Source: Colwellia sp.
GTDB taxonomy: Bacteria > Pseudomonadota > Gammaproteobacteria > Enterobacterales > Alteromonadaceae
Assembly: GCF_013214175.1 (NCBI RefSeq)
Contig: NZ_JABSPA010000005.1
Span: 62,001-126,000 of the forward strand
Direction: 5' to 3'
Length of the DNA stretch: 64,000 nucleotides
Shown: in pieces, positions 28,400 through 37,034 of the stretch
How positions within the stretch are numbered: the first letter of the stretch is position 1
Layout: each line of letters starts with the position of its first letter
Notes under the pieces: generated by a model
Seen by the model: the letters and a program-made list of their open reading frames with translations, nothing else
Told to the model about the DNA's origin: nothing
Databases searched by the model: none
Made by a program: the position numbers and the translations under genes

Positions 28400-29095
28400 A
28401 TGACATCGACAGCATTACAGATTTTATTAGTAGAAGATCAGCTCGATATAGCACGCAATATTGCTGACTATTTAGAAGCTAAAGGTCATGTGCTTGATTT
28501 TGCCACGCAAGGACAGCAAGGCTTAGATCTAGCATTGAATAATCACTATGATCTGCTTATTCTGGATTTAAATCTGCCGGTAATGGATGGCTTAGTGGTT
28601 TGCCAACAAGTTAGGACAAAGTCTACTCGTCATATTCCTATATTAATGCTTACCGCTAGAGACAGTATTGACGATAAAGTCTCTGGTTTTACTGTCGGTG
28701 CTGATGATTACTTAACAAAACCTTTTTCCTTGCAAGAATTAGAAGTGCGTTGTTTGGCACTATCAAGAAGACATTTATTGCAAAGCGAAAACGTGGTTAA
28801 TATTGGCCCGTTACAACTCGATAAAAAACGTCAAACGGTGCAGCGTGATGGTCAGTTACTCAACTTACATAGCATGGGTTATCGTATTTTAACTGTGTTA
28901 ATTGATGCTTACCCGCAGGTGGTCAGTCGCTCACAATTATCACAACAGCTTTGGGGTGATGCACCGACTGAGTCAGACGCATTACGCTCACATATTTATC
29001 AGCTACGCACTGTGTTGGATAAACCCTTTGCCACTGCACTGTTAAAAACCCGCCATGGTGTTGGTTTTGTTTTGGATATTGAAAATGATAAATAG
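28400..29095 (+). CDS. OmpR-family response regulator
   Basis: The 231-residue protein has a receiver domain with the acidic pocket VEDQ, phospho-acceptor Asp in LLILDLNLPVMDG (near residue 53) and Lys in YLTKPFSLQELE, followed by a winged-helix DNA-binding domain (about 135-228) ending in LKTRHGVGFVLD. It should be phosphorylated by the kinase whose gene overlaps its end by 11 bases. The shared TTTCACA repeats upstream of this operon and the ABC operon are its best candidate targets. Confidence 0.92.
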   Translation: MTSTALQILLVEDQLDIARNIADYLEAKGHVLDFATQGQQGLDLALNNHYDLLILDLNLPVMDGLVVCQQVRTKSTRHIPILMLTARDSIDDKVSGFTVGADDYLTKPFSLQELEVRCLALSRRHLLQSENVVNIGPLQLDKKRQTVQRDGQLLNLHSMGYRILTVLIDAYPQVVSRSQLSQQLWGDAPTESDALRSHIYQLRTVLDKPFATALLKTRHGVGFVLDIENDK

Positions 29096-30440
29096 CAGTG
29101 TCACTCCAGCAAAAAAACATCACAGCTTAAGTCGACGTATTGTCGCGCAGTTTTGTATATTTACCCTTGTACTATCAAGTCTTTATGGCCTCTTAAGTTT
29201 CTCACTTATCTATGATTTAGAAGATAACTTTATCTACAATACTATGGATAACGAAGCTAAATACCTGACTGAAGGTTATCAGCAGCAAGGTCAGTGGCCA
29301 AAACCTCGCAGTAACAATATGCAACTGCACTTTTCCAAAGACACTTTACCGGATGCAGTGACCTCAAAATTAGTTACAGAGCCCAAACGAGCCGAATTTT
29401 TTGGTAAAAAAGGTCTGCACTACCATCTGTATGCCCTACCTGATTTTCAGGAAGTTTATTTGTTAGCCGAAGTGAGTGACATGTTGTTAGTGCGACCTAT
29501 GAGTGGCAGCTTATTACGTTTATTACTGGCTGCTAGCTTTGTTTTAATGATAATAGCCTGCCTTATTGCTTGGTTATTAGGCCGTAACACCGCTAAGCCA
29601 TTACAACAGCTTGCTGACTTGGTTGATGGTGTAGCACCTGAACATATTCCTGATAATTTTGCCGAGCAATTTCCTCGTAATGAGATTGGCATTTTAGCCA
29701 CTACCTTAGAAGAAACCATGGCGCGAATTAAACAAGCTCTGGCAAGAGAAAAGAACTTTACCCGTGATGTCAGCCACGAGCTGCGTACACCCGTTGCCAT
29801 CATTAAAAATACGGTAGAAGTTTATCAAAGCCGCCATAATCTAGATAAAAGTGCAGATCAACAAGCTAATGATGCCCTAGCCGTCGATACCCTAATGAAG
29901 CGTATTGGTGATGCCAGTGTGCAAATGGAGCAAACCGTTGTGACCTTATTATCATTAGCACGAGAAGAGCAAACTTCTGTTGATAAATCGGCAGTGAATT
30001 TAATCGCCTTAATTGAACAAGCCGTTATCGATCACAGTTATTTGCTTAATAACAAAGCCGTTGAAGTTGTCGTTGACGACAATACCAATACTAGGCTTTA
30101 CCTGCAGCAAGGCATGTTAAAAGTATTGCTAGATAATTTAATCAGCAATGCTTTTCAGTACACATACACGGGTGAGGTACGCATTAGTTATCTCGATAAT
30201 CGTTTGATTATCGCCGATACTGGCTCGGGTATAGAAGCTGATATTGCCGACAAAGTTACCGAACTTGCAGTAAAAGGCAGCCAAAGTACCGGCTATGGTT
30301 TTGGTTTATCTATAGTGAAACGTTTATGTGAACATCAAGGCTGGCAACTTAAAGTGAGCAGTACCAGCACGAGTCCTAGTCACGGTAGCAGTAACGCCAT
30401 AAATAAGGGGACCGAGATTTCAGTGCTATTTAGTAGTTAA
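29085..30440 (+). CDS. Sensor histidine kinase
   Basis: The protein is about 451 residues: membrane helices near 15-38 and 143-165, a short periplasmic sensor of roughly 100 residues, HAMP, dimerisation/H-box FTRDVSHELRTP (His near 228), N-box LKVLLDNLISNAFQYT, G1 IIADTGSGI and G2 GYGFGLSIVKRL. I prefer ATG 29085 (GGAT eight bases upstream) to the ATG at 29055, which would add ten residues inside the regulator gene. The sensor resembles no ligand domain I can name. Confidence 0.88.
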   Translation: MINSSVTPAKKHHSLSRRIVAQFCIFTLVLSSLYGLLSFSLIYDLEDNFIYNTMDNEAKYLTEGYQQQGQWPKPRSNNMQLHFSKDTLPDAVTSKLVTEPKRAEFFGKKGLHYHLYALPDFQEVYLLAEVSDMLLVRPMSGSLLRLLLAASFVLMIIACLIAWLLGRNTAKPLQQLADLVDGVAPEHIPDNFAEQFPRNEIGILATTLEETMARIKQALAREKNFTRDVSHELRTPVAIIKNTVEVYQSRHNLDKSADQQANDALAVDTLMKRIGDASVQMEQTVVTLLSLAREEQTSVDKSAVNLIALIEQAVIDHSYLLNNKAVEVVVDDNTNTRLYLQQGMLKVLLDNLISNAFQYTYTGEVRISYLDNRLIIADTGSGIEADIADKVTELAVKGSQSTGYGFGLSIVKRLCEHQGWQLKVSSTSTSPSHGSSNAINKGTEISVLFSS

Positions 30441-30623
30441 TAACCCCTTTTAGCATAGGCCTTTGCTGTCAGAGCTTTTCGGCATACAAATACCCGCTAA
30501 GCTAAGTAATTAAATTCATATAATATTAATTACTTAACAAGTTAAACCCACTCAAAACTTAATAAGAACTATTTGCATAAAAGAGGTATGATATCGGTCA
30601 GTTTTTATATTGAGTGTTTAATT

Positions 30624-31325
30624 ATGCTGCCGCCAGCGCGAATTTTGATCATAGAAGATGACTTAGCACTTAACGAGCAAGTTACAGCTTTACTAACTAA
30701 GCATCATTACCACGTTCATCAATGCACCGATGGCGAGCAAGGTCTATCGGCAGCATTATCATTAAACTTTGATCTCATTTTACTTGATGCTCGCTTACCT
30801 AAGCTTGATGGCTTCTCGCTATTAACCTCATTAAGAAAACATAAAAAAACCCCAGTGATTATGGTCACTGCCTGTGGCGCGGAAGAAGAAAGAATACAAG
30901 GCTTTCGACAAGGCGCAGATGACTATTTAGCTAAACCTTTTAATATCACTGAATTACTATTTCGTATTGAAGCCATATTAAGACGCACCTTAGTTGATCC
31001 TACTGAGGCAGTTAAATCGACCAGCCAGCAACACCTTGAAGTTGATATGTTACAACTCAATAAACATGACATGACACTTTCATATGCTCAACAAGCCATC
31101 AAAGTAACTGCCATTCAATTCAAGTTGCTCTGGGCCTTAGTAACCCACCAAGATGAAGTATTAAGTAAGCCTTTTTTATACCCTTTAGTACTAGATCGTG
31201 AGTTTAGCTTGTATGACCGTAGTTTAGATATGCACTTAAGCCGGATAAGAAAAAAACTCATCGCCGCCGGTATGTCAGCTAACCGCATTGAAACCGCCCA
31301 TGGCCGCGGTTATTGCTTTAAATAA
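30624..31325 (+). CDS. OmpR-family response regulator (second pair)
   Basis: The protein is about 233 residues with the receiver pocket IEDD, phospho-acceptor in LILLDARLPKLDG and Lys in YLAKPFNITELL, and a winged-helix C-terminal domain ending IETAHGRGYCFK. ATG 30624 begins right before the first receiver strand; the frame extends to a TTG at 30573, which I reject. It resembles regulators of the CpxR/RstA/PfeR type. The cognate kinase follows after 96 bases, and a Fur-boxed siderophore receptor comes next, suggesting a link to metal or siderophore sensing. Confidence 0.88.
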   Translation: MLPPARILIIEDDLALNEQVTALLTKHHYHVHQCTDGEQGLSAALSLNFDLILLDARLPKLDGFSLLTSLRKHKKTPVIMVTACGAEEERIQGFRQGADDYLAKPFNITELLFRIEAILRRTLVDPTEAVKSTSQQHLEVDMLQLNKHDMTLSYAQQAIKVTAIQFKLLWALVTHQDEVLSKPFLYPLVLDREFSLYDRSLDMHLSRIRKKLIAAGMSANRIETAHGRGYCFK

Positions 31326-31421
31326 AATACTTAAACTAAGCCCGCTAGACATCGTTTTTCCTTTTTACTTAAGTTCCTTAATGCTAACTGGTGCTGAGTT
31401 AACCTCTTTGAGACCAACATT

Positions 31422-32780
31422 ATGAATAAACAGTTTTTTTGGAAGCTTTGCTTAATTATTGTCGCCGGTTCAATGGCTCTGTATTGGCTTATTGATCTGT
31501 TATCCAATCACACTGAACTGCGTATGAGTCATATAGCAACGGAGCATCAACAACAAATACTTGCTTATGCAGATCAGGCTGAGCAACTTTATCTTCAAGG
31601 TGACATCATTGCGCTAACCGCCTATATGAAAAAAATTCAACAGCAAGAGCATACCTGGGCATCGGTTGTGCAATCTCGGCTAAAGCCTTTAGCGGGCACT
31701 CGCTTATCAAAGAGTTATATTGAAGAATTTACTTTAGGCAGAGATGTCAGCTGGAAGATTCATTTATATTTTAAAGAGAACCCTGTTATGGGTGTTGTCT
31801 TTGCTGATAAAACAAGCCATTTCTTAATGCAATTACCGGCAAGAATGCGACCAGGAAGTTATTGGGGCATAACCTCTTTAGTGTTAAAAATTGCCTTACC
31901 TGTGGTGCTACTGAGCTTATTAACCGCCTTGCTGTACCGACATATGATGCAACCATTACGTCGATTAGAGCAAGCCAGTCGCAAGTTAAGCCAAGGTGAT
32001 TTTAGCGCCCGAGTTTGTACTCATTTGGGTAATCGTAATGATGAATTTACGCATGTCGCGCAGACCTTTGATGCCATGGCCCAGCGCATAGGTAAAATGG
32101 TAACTCGCCAGCGAGAATTTATAGCCGACTTTTCCCATGAATTACGTACACCAATAACGCGCATTGAAATGGCACTCGCTTGTGCGCAATCGGAGCTTAA
32201 TAGCCAAGAAATGCTGGCACGTATCGCGCTAGAAGTTAAAGGTATGCGTAAACTTGCTGAAGATTCACTAACCCTTGCATGGTTAGATAATGAGGAGCCA
32301 AAAGCCAGTGATGAAAATTTTGATTTGGTCGACTTGCTCGACAGTATTCTTGACGATGGTAGTTTTGAGTTCCCAGATAAAGTAATCAACAGAGAGCTAC
32401 CTGAGTCATTACTATTTTATGGTAATAGCCGTTTACTTGGCCAAGCTTTCGAAAACATTATTAGAAATGCCCTGCGCTATGCCAAGCACGAAGTGCTATT
32501 GGCACTTGTTATTGAAGAAGATGAAATAGTATTAACTATTGCCGATGACGGTGTTGGCGTAGAGCACCAGCATTTGGCTGATATATTCAAAGCCTTTTAT
32601 CGCATCCCTACCATACAAGTGCAAACTATTAATCCTGGTTTTGGCTTAGGCTTGGCTTTAGCACAACGACAAATTATTGCTTGCCATGGCCAAGTGTTTG
32701 CCACAAATCGAGTAAAAAGTGGCTTGAAAATAACTATATTACTGCCAATATCCGACGAAAAATGTAACCGACAAATGTAA
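31422..32780 (+). CDS. Sensor histidine kinase (second pair)
   Basis: The 452-residue kinase has helices near 8-27 and 148-168, a periplasmic sensor of about 120 residues, HAMP (about 172-225), H-box FIADFSHELRTPITRIEMAL (His near 239), N-box FENIIRNALRYA, G1 TIADDGVGV and G2 GFGLGLALAQR. The H-box is like CpxA/PfeS kinases. It is read from its own frame directly after the regulator. Its position just upstream of a TonB-dependent receptor resembles PfeR-PfeS, which controls enterobactin uptake in Pseudomonas, but that parallel is inference from context. Confidence 0.87.
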   Translation: MNKQFFWKLCLIIVAGSMALYWLIDLLSNHTELRMSHIATEHQQQILAYADQAEQLYLQGDIIALTAYMKKIQQQEHTWASVVQSRLKPLAGTRLSKSYIEEFTLGRDVSWKIHLYFKENPVMGVVFADKTSHFLMQLPARMRPGSYWGITSLVLKIALPVVLLSLLTALLYRHMMQPLRRLEQASRKLSQGDFSARVCTHLGNRNDEFTHVAQTFDAMAQRIGKMVTRQREFIADFSHELRTPITRIEMALACAQSELNSQEMLARIALEVKGMRKLAEDSLTLAWLDNEEPKASDENFDLVDLLDSILDDGSFEFPDKVINRELPESLLFYGNSRLLGQAFENIIRNALRYAKHEVLLALVIEEDEIVLTIADDGVGVEHQHLADIFKAFYRIPTIQVQTINPGFGLGLALAQRQIIACHGQVFATNRVKSGLKITILLPISDEKCNRQM

Positions 32781-32830
32781 CAATTGTAAAAGTACTTTAG
32801 TTTTGCTGATAAACGTAGAGAATACAGGCG

Positions 32831-32877
32831 AATGGGAATTATTATCATTTGCTTTATTGTTAAAGTAGCTTTAAATA
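32831..32877 (+). promoter_or_regulatory. Fur box and promoter of the siderophore receptor
   Basis: AATGGGAATTATTATCATTT (32831-32850) is a close match to the Fur consensus. It overlaps TTGCTT (32849-32854), a -35 box spaced 17 bp from TAAATA (32872-32877), a -10 box. Iron-bound Fur here would block transcription of the receptor. The start codon lies nearly 290 bases further on, leaving a long leader. Confidence 0.7.
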
Positions 32878-32918
32878 TTTTATAGCTCCCGATATCAGGG
32901 TTAAGCAAATGATTTCAG

Positions 32919-32974
32919 CTTTCTGCCAGTTACCATTCAAGAAACATGCATCTTGCATGGTAACTGGCAGAAAG
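32919..32974. repeat. Large hairpin in the leader of the siderophore receptor gene
   Basis: CTTTCTGCCAGTTACCAT (32919-32936) is perfectly complementary to ATGGTAACTGGCAGAAAG (32957-32974). After one mismatch, CAAGA and TCTTG extend the stem, closing on an eight-base loop. It lies between the Fur-boxed promoter and the start codon, with no T run after it. It could be an RNA regulatory stem, a small mobile palindrome, or a protein site. No further feature was seen up to 33171 apart from AT-rich DNA near the start codon. Confidence 0.75.
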
Positions 32975-33171
32975 CCCAAAGATGCAGCTAAAAATCGAAA
33001 CAGACAGAGTTTATTTACCTTTCTAAAGCCTAAAATCCAATTGAAAAATATTGGGAAATGCTGAATATCCTGTATCAAAAAAATAGTTTCAACTGCTAAT
33101 TAGTGAGTTCATCACACTCCCTGAATAATAAAACAATAATTATTAACTACTTTAAAACATGAGTACATTAA

Positions 33172-35292
33172 ATGAAAAAAATACATTTCTATAAGTACAA
33201 ACGAACATTATTGGCGTTGGCGATTGCCGCATCATTTGGTGCTAATGCACAGGAAGATAATGCTCAGTTGCTTTCTGCTGAAGACAAGGCTGCTAAAGAG
33301 CAAGAAATTGAAAAAATTGTTGTTACCAGCAAATTTCAACAATCACTAATCAACCGTATTGCTATTACACCCAAAGAACTGCCATTTACATTAGATATTG
33401 TCGACAGCGAACTGCTAGAGCTTCGTAATTTTACTCGTCAAATTGAAGCGTTAACTACATTACCTAATATTGCCCGTACCGAAGATCGTAATGGCTCAGG
33501 TACCACCAGCTTTCTTTCTCGAGGATTTGCCGCACCTATTCTGGTAGATAACCGTGTCCAGAATAACTTTAGAGGCGCGGGCGCACGTGATGACTCCTTC
33601 GTAGAACGTTATGAAATACTAAAAGGTCCAGCTTCTATCGCATCGGGTCCTGTTGGTGCCGGTGGTATTATCAATACCGTGACAAAATCGCCTGAACTTG
33701 AAAGTTTTGCTGGTGTAAAATTACGTGCTGACCAATTTGGTAGTGCCGGTGTTGATTTTGATGTCAACATAGGTGAAATAGGCCACTCAGATACAGTATT
33801 AATCCGAGTAAGCGGCGCTTATCGAAATTATAAATTTGACGCTGATCACGTTGGCCGTACTACAACCGCTATTCGCCCGGTCGCGATATTGAATATCAGT
33901 GATGATACTTCAGTAAAAGCCAGTGTTGCCTACCGTAAAAATGAATCCAATCCAAATGGCGGCTTTCCAACCCCTAATGGTGAAATCCCAGCAGGTATAG
34001 ATACGAATACTTTTCTTGGCTTCGTTGACGGTGAAGTAAATTCCGAAGATGTTCTTTACAATGCCGAACTTAACCATGAGTTTTTAGATAATTTAAAGTT
34101 AACAGTACGTGGTAGCAAACAATCAACTGATATGGATTATAAACATGTTGGTGGCATTTATAGCTATGATGGACTTACCACGGGTGATTATACCTACCTA
34201 TCTGAAAATGCAGCACAAAATGAACTAAATGCGACTTTTATTGACGCACAACTTGCTTACCAAGCGAACTTTTGGGGACAAAATCAGGATTTTTCTATTG
34301 GTATAGCTCACCAAGAAGATGATTGGACACGTGAATTCGCAGAAAATTATCGCTGGGAAAAAATATCGCTAGATGAAATTGCCATGCCTCATTACGGTTG
34401 GGATGAAGCAAACTACGGTGAGTTTCAACTTTTCCAATCAACAGACGCAAAACTTAAATCAATTTTTGCTGAAACTGCACTTCGCCCAAGTGAAAATCTT
34501 ACCATTACTGCTGGTATTCGTTATGACGATTTAGAGCAAAATAACTTTCGCCGAAGTGCTTATGGTTACAATGACAGTGATTTAACCACCAGACTTGGTG
34601 CTTCATATTCGGTAACCGAAGATATAAACGTTTATGCAAGTTTTGCCCAAGCATTTGTGCCTCAATACCGCGTACTGAAAGATGGTTCACCAACACAAGC
34701 TGAAACATCTGATGGTATAGAAATTGGCGCAAAAGGCTCCTTGTTTGATAACAGAGTTTCATTCCAAGCTGGTGTTTTTTCAACTCAACGTAAAGGAGTA
34801 GCAATAACAGATCCAAATGATCCTGATTATGCCATTATTGCTGATGAAGTAGATGTTCAAGGCATAGAAATATCCACGAACACTATTATCACCGACGCGT
34901 TAAGTTTTACCTTTAATATTGGCTATACAGATATCGAAAGTAGTGACGAGGTGCCAGCGCCAGTTTTCCCAGAGGTAACCGCAAGCATGTATCTTAACTA
35001 TGAATCGCAATCTGGTTCGTTAGAAGGTCTAATAGTAAGCGGCGGTTTCCGTCATGTCGGTGAAAGTCAAAATAATATTATGGCTGAGCATACTTGGGAC
35101 GGATATAATGTTGCCGACCTAAACGCCAGCTACCCTGTTACTGAGAATATTAATGTATCTGTAGGTATTTTGAACTTAACTGATGAAAAATACATTGAAA
35201 ATACGCAAGTGGCTGGCGTTAACAAATTCCGCTATGGTGCTGTATTAGGTGCTCCCCGCACTGTTACAATGACACTTCGTTGGAATATGTAG
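33172..35292 (+). CDS. TonB-dependent siderophore receptor
   Basis: The 706-residue outer-membrane protein has a Sec signal (about 1-26, cut after GANA), a TonB box IEKIVVTS (near 47), a plug domain (about 60-190 with SFLSRGFAAPILVDN, ERYEILKGPASIASG and GGIINTVTKSP) and a 22-strand barrel ending in the aromatic TMTLRWNM. The plug features place it with the siderophore receptors (FhuA/FecA class). A Fur-box promoter supports ferric-siderophore uptake. The TPR-sulfotransferase gene starts 11 bases after its stop. The siderophore type cannot be read from sequence. Confidence 0.92.
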   Translation: MKKIHFYKYKRTLLALAIAASFGANAQEDNAQLLSAEDKAAKEQEIEKIVVTSKFQQSLINRIAITPKELPFTLDIVDSELLELRNFTRQIEALTTLPNIARTEDRNGSGTTSFLSRGFAAPILVDNRVQNNFRGAGARDDSFVERYEILKGPASIASGPVGAGGIINTVTKSPELESFAGVKLRADQFGSAGVDFDVNIGEIGHSDTVLIRVSGAYRNYKFDADHVGRTTTAIRPVAILNISDDTSVKASVAYRKNESNPNGGFPTPNGEIPAGIDTNTFLGFVDGEVNSEDVLYNAELNHEFLDNLKLTVRGSKQSTDMDYKHVGGIYSYDGLTTGDYTYLSENAAQNELNATFIDAQLAYQANFWGQNQDFSIGIAHQEDDWTREFAENYRWEKISLDEIAMPHYGWDEANYGEFQLFQSTDAKLKSIFAETALRPSENLTITAGIRYDDLEQNNFRRSAYGYNDSDLTTRLGASYSVTEDINVYASFAQAFVPQYRVLKDGSPTQAETSDGIEIGAKGSLFDNRVSFQAGVFSTQRKGVAITDPNDPDYAIIADEVDVQGIEISTNTIITDALSFTFNIGYTDIESSDEVPAPVFPEVTASMYLNYESQSGSLEGLIVSGGFRHVGESQNNIMAEHTWDGYNVADLNASYPVTENINVSVGILNLTDEKYIENTQVAGVNKFRYGAVLGAPRTVTMTLRWNM

Positions 35293-35303
35293 AGGCTTTT
35301 GAA

Positions 35304-36779
35304 ATGGTAAATACCAATGCCTTAACGGCAAGAAATTGGTATGACCGTGGTAATGATTTTAACTGCGCTGGCGATTTCGCTGGCGCGCTTGATGCATTTA
35401 AGCGTTCTATAAAACTTAATGCTAAGGCTGCAGCCCCTTGGATAGGTTTAGCTAAGCTACTTGATGCCAATAGTCAATTTGAAGAGGCTAGACAGTGTTT
35501 TTTACTGGCAGTTTCAGCTGAGCCAAATCACTTGATGTCACGTCAAATGTTAGCAACAAGCCATCAAAAGTTAGGTTATGTTATCGAAGCAGAGCGTGAA
35601 TATAACAATGCGATTAAGCTTGAGCCTAATTCATATATTAGCTATTTAGGACTAGGGCAATTGTTCGAAGATATTGGCAAACCAGAGCAAGCTGCCGATG
35701 CCTATCGACAAGCAATAAAGTCTGCGCCTAAAAAACAAGATGCGCTAGCTAGTCTACTCGACTTAAGCAAGTATATCGATATTTCTCAAGAAATTGAGCA
35801 AGCTGAAAATATGCTTGAAAGTCTTGAAAATAGAGAAAAATCGCTCGTTGGATACGGCTTAGGTAAAGCATACGAACAACAAAAAAACTATGATGCCGCA
35901 TTCGAGGCTTATACTGTTGCGAATATCGCTCGCAGGAAAGATTCAGGCGCATTCAACCGTAAATCCTTTGATGCCCATATCGAAACTATGATTGAATTAT
36001 TTTCTATCGACTTTTTCAAAAAACGTCGGGGTTGGGGTAATCAATCCGATCAGCCAGTATTTATTGTTGGCTTGCCACGTTCAGGTACTTCGCTAACTGA
36101 GCAAGTTTTAGCCTCTCATCCTCAGTGCTTTGGTGCAGGTGAGTTGAATGTATTAACTGATTTGGCAACAGGAACACCCGATAGGCTTGGTAATGGTGAA
36201 ATTTCATGGCCGGAAACGGCCAGTCATTTGTCCAAACAGCAAGTTCAAGAACTAGCAGAAGATTATCTTGTTGATTCGGGGAAACGTGCCCCTGATACAG
36301 TGCGTAAAGTTGTCGACAAGCAACCTCTTAACTTTTGGCATTTAGGTTTGGTCGCTATGGCATTTCCGAATGCTCGTATAGTTCACTGTACTCGGGATAT
36401 TAGGGATTGCGGCTTATCGATTTTTACCCAGAACTTTAATGCAAGCCAAAGTTGGTCCACTGATCTTGACGATATTGCTTATTATTGGCAAGGCTATAAA
36501 AAGCTTATGCAGCATTTTAATCAAGTGAGTGGTTTGCAAATACTTGAGGTTAACTATGAAGACACAGTCTCTGAAATAGAGTGGCAAAGCCGTCGATTAC
36601 TTGATTTTATCGGCTTACCATGGGATGAGCGTGTATTAAATTTTCATAAAAATGATCGTGCCGTACAAACACCAAGCCGTTGGCAAGTTCGACAACCCTT
36701 ATATCAAAGCTCTAAAGCGCGCTGGCGAAATTACCAATGTTATCTAGCGCCATTGATAAAGGCAGCACAAGCTGAATAA
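35304..36779 (+). CDS. TPR-repeat sulfotransferase
   Basis: The protein is about 491 residues. Tetratricopeptide repeats cover about residues 5-190 (ARNWYDRGNDFNCAGDFAGAL, WIGLAKLLDANSQFEEAR, YLGLGQLFEDIGKPEQAADAY). The C-terminal part is a sulfotransferase domain: PVFIVGLPRSGTSLTEQVL (near 250-268) is the PAPS 5'-phosphosulfate loop, and RIVHCTRDIRDCGLSIF is the 3'-phosphate-binding segment. ATG 35304 has AGAGG eight bases upstream. Similar proteins often follow TonB receptor genes in marine and alpha-proteobacteria, and the acceptor is unknown. It has no signal peptide. Confidence 0.85.
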   Translation: MVNTNALTARNWYDRGNDFNCAGDFAGALDAFKRSIKLNAKAAAPWIGLAKLLDANSQFEEARQCFLLAVSAEPNHLMSRQMLATSHQKLGYVIEAEREYNNAIKLEPNSYISYLGLGQLFEDIGKPEQAADAYRQAIKSAPKKQDALASLLDLSKYIDISQEIEQAENMLESLENREKSLVGYGLGKAYEQQKNYDAAFEAYTVANIARRKDSGAFNRKSFDAHIETMIELFSIDFFKKRRGWGNQSDQPVFIVGLPRSGTSLTEQVLASHPQCFGAGELNVLTDLATGTPDRLGNGEISWPETASHLSKQQVQELAEDYLVDSGKRAPDTVRKVVDKQPLNFWHLGLVAMAFPNARIVHCTRDIRDCGLSIFTQNFNASQSWSTDLDDIAYYWQGYKKLMQHFNQVSGLQILEVNYEDTVSEIEWQSRRLLDFIGLPWDERVLNFHKNDRAVQTPSRWQVRQPLYQSSKARWRNYQCYLAPLIKAAQAE

Positions 36780-36842
36780 ATCTCAGCTAAATGAAGGTTA
36801 CAGTGAACTGATCAGCATGGCTAATCTGACCATAGATCAACT

Positions 36843-36876
36843 AAAAGCGAGTGCTCTAACAAAGCACTCGCTTTTT
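36843..36876 (+). terminator. Rho-independent terminator of the receptor-sulfotransferase operon
   Basis: AAAAGCGAGTGCT pairs with AGCACTCGCTTTTT around a seven-base loop, 64 bases after the sulfotransferase stop codon. Confidence 0.9.
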
Positions 36877-37034
36877 ACATCTCTGATAAAACCTCATAAA
36901 TATCCAATTTACCCCTTAACTGAATAATATTTCACATTAGACAACACTCAATGGTTGACAAAAGCGGCTATTTAAATGACTATATAGCCATCTAAACGCC
37001 CAAACATCCAAAAAACAAATAAAGAAGAAATATT

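Noticed and set aside
32597..33078. Minus-strand ORFs across the leader hairpin
   Set aside because: They cross a perfect palindrome and a Fur promoter, overlap the kinase gene and show no protein-like pattern.
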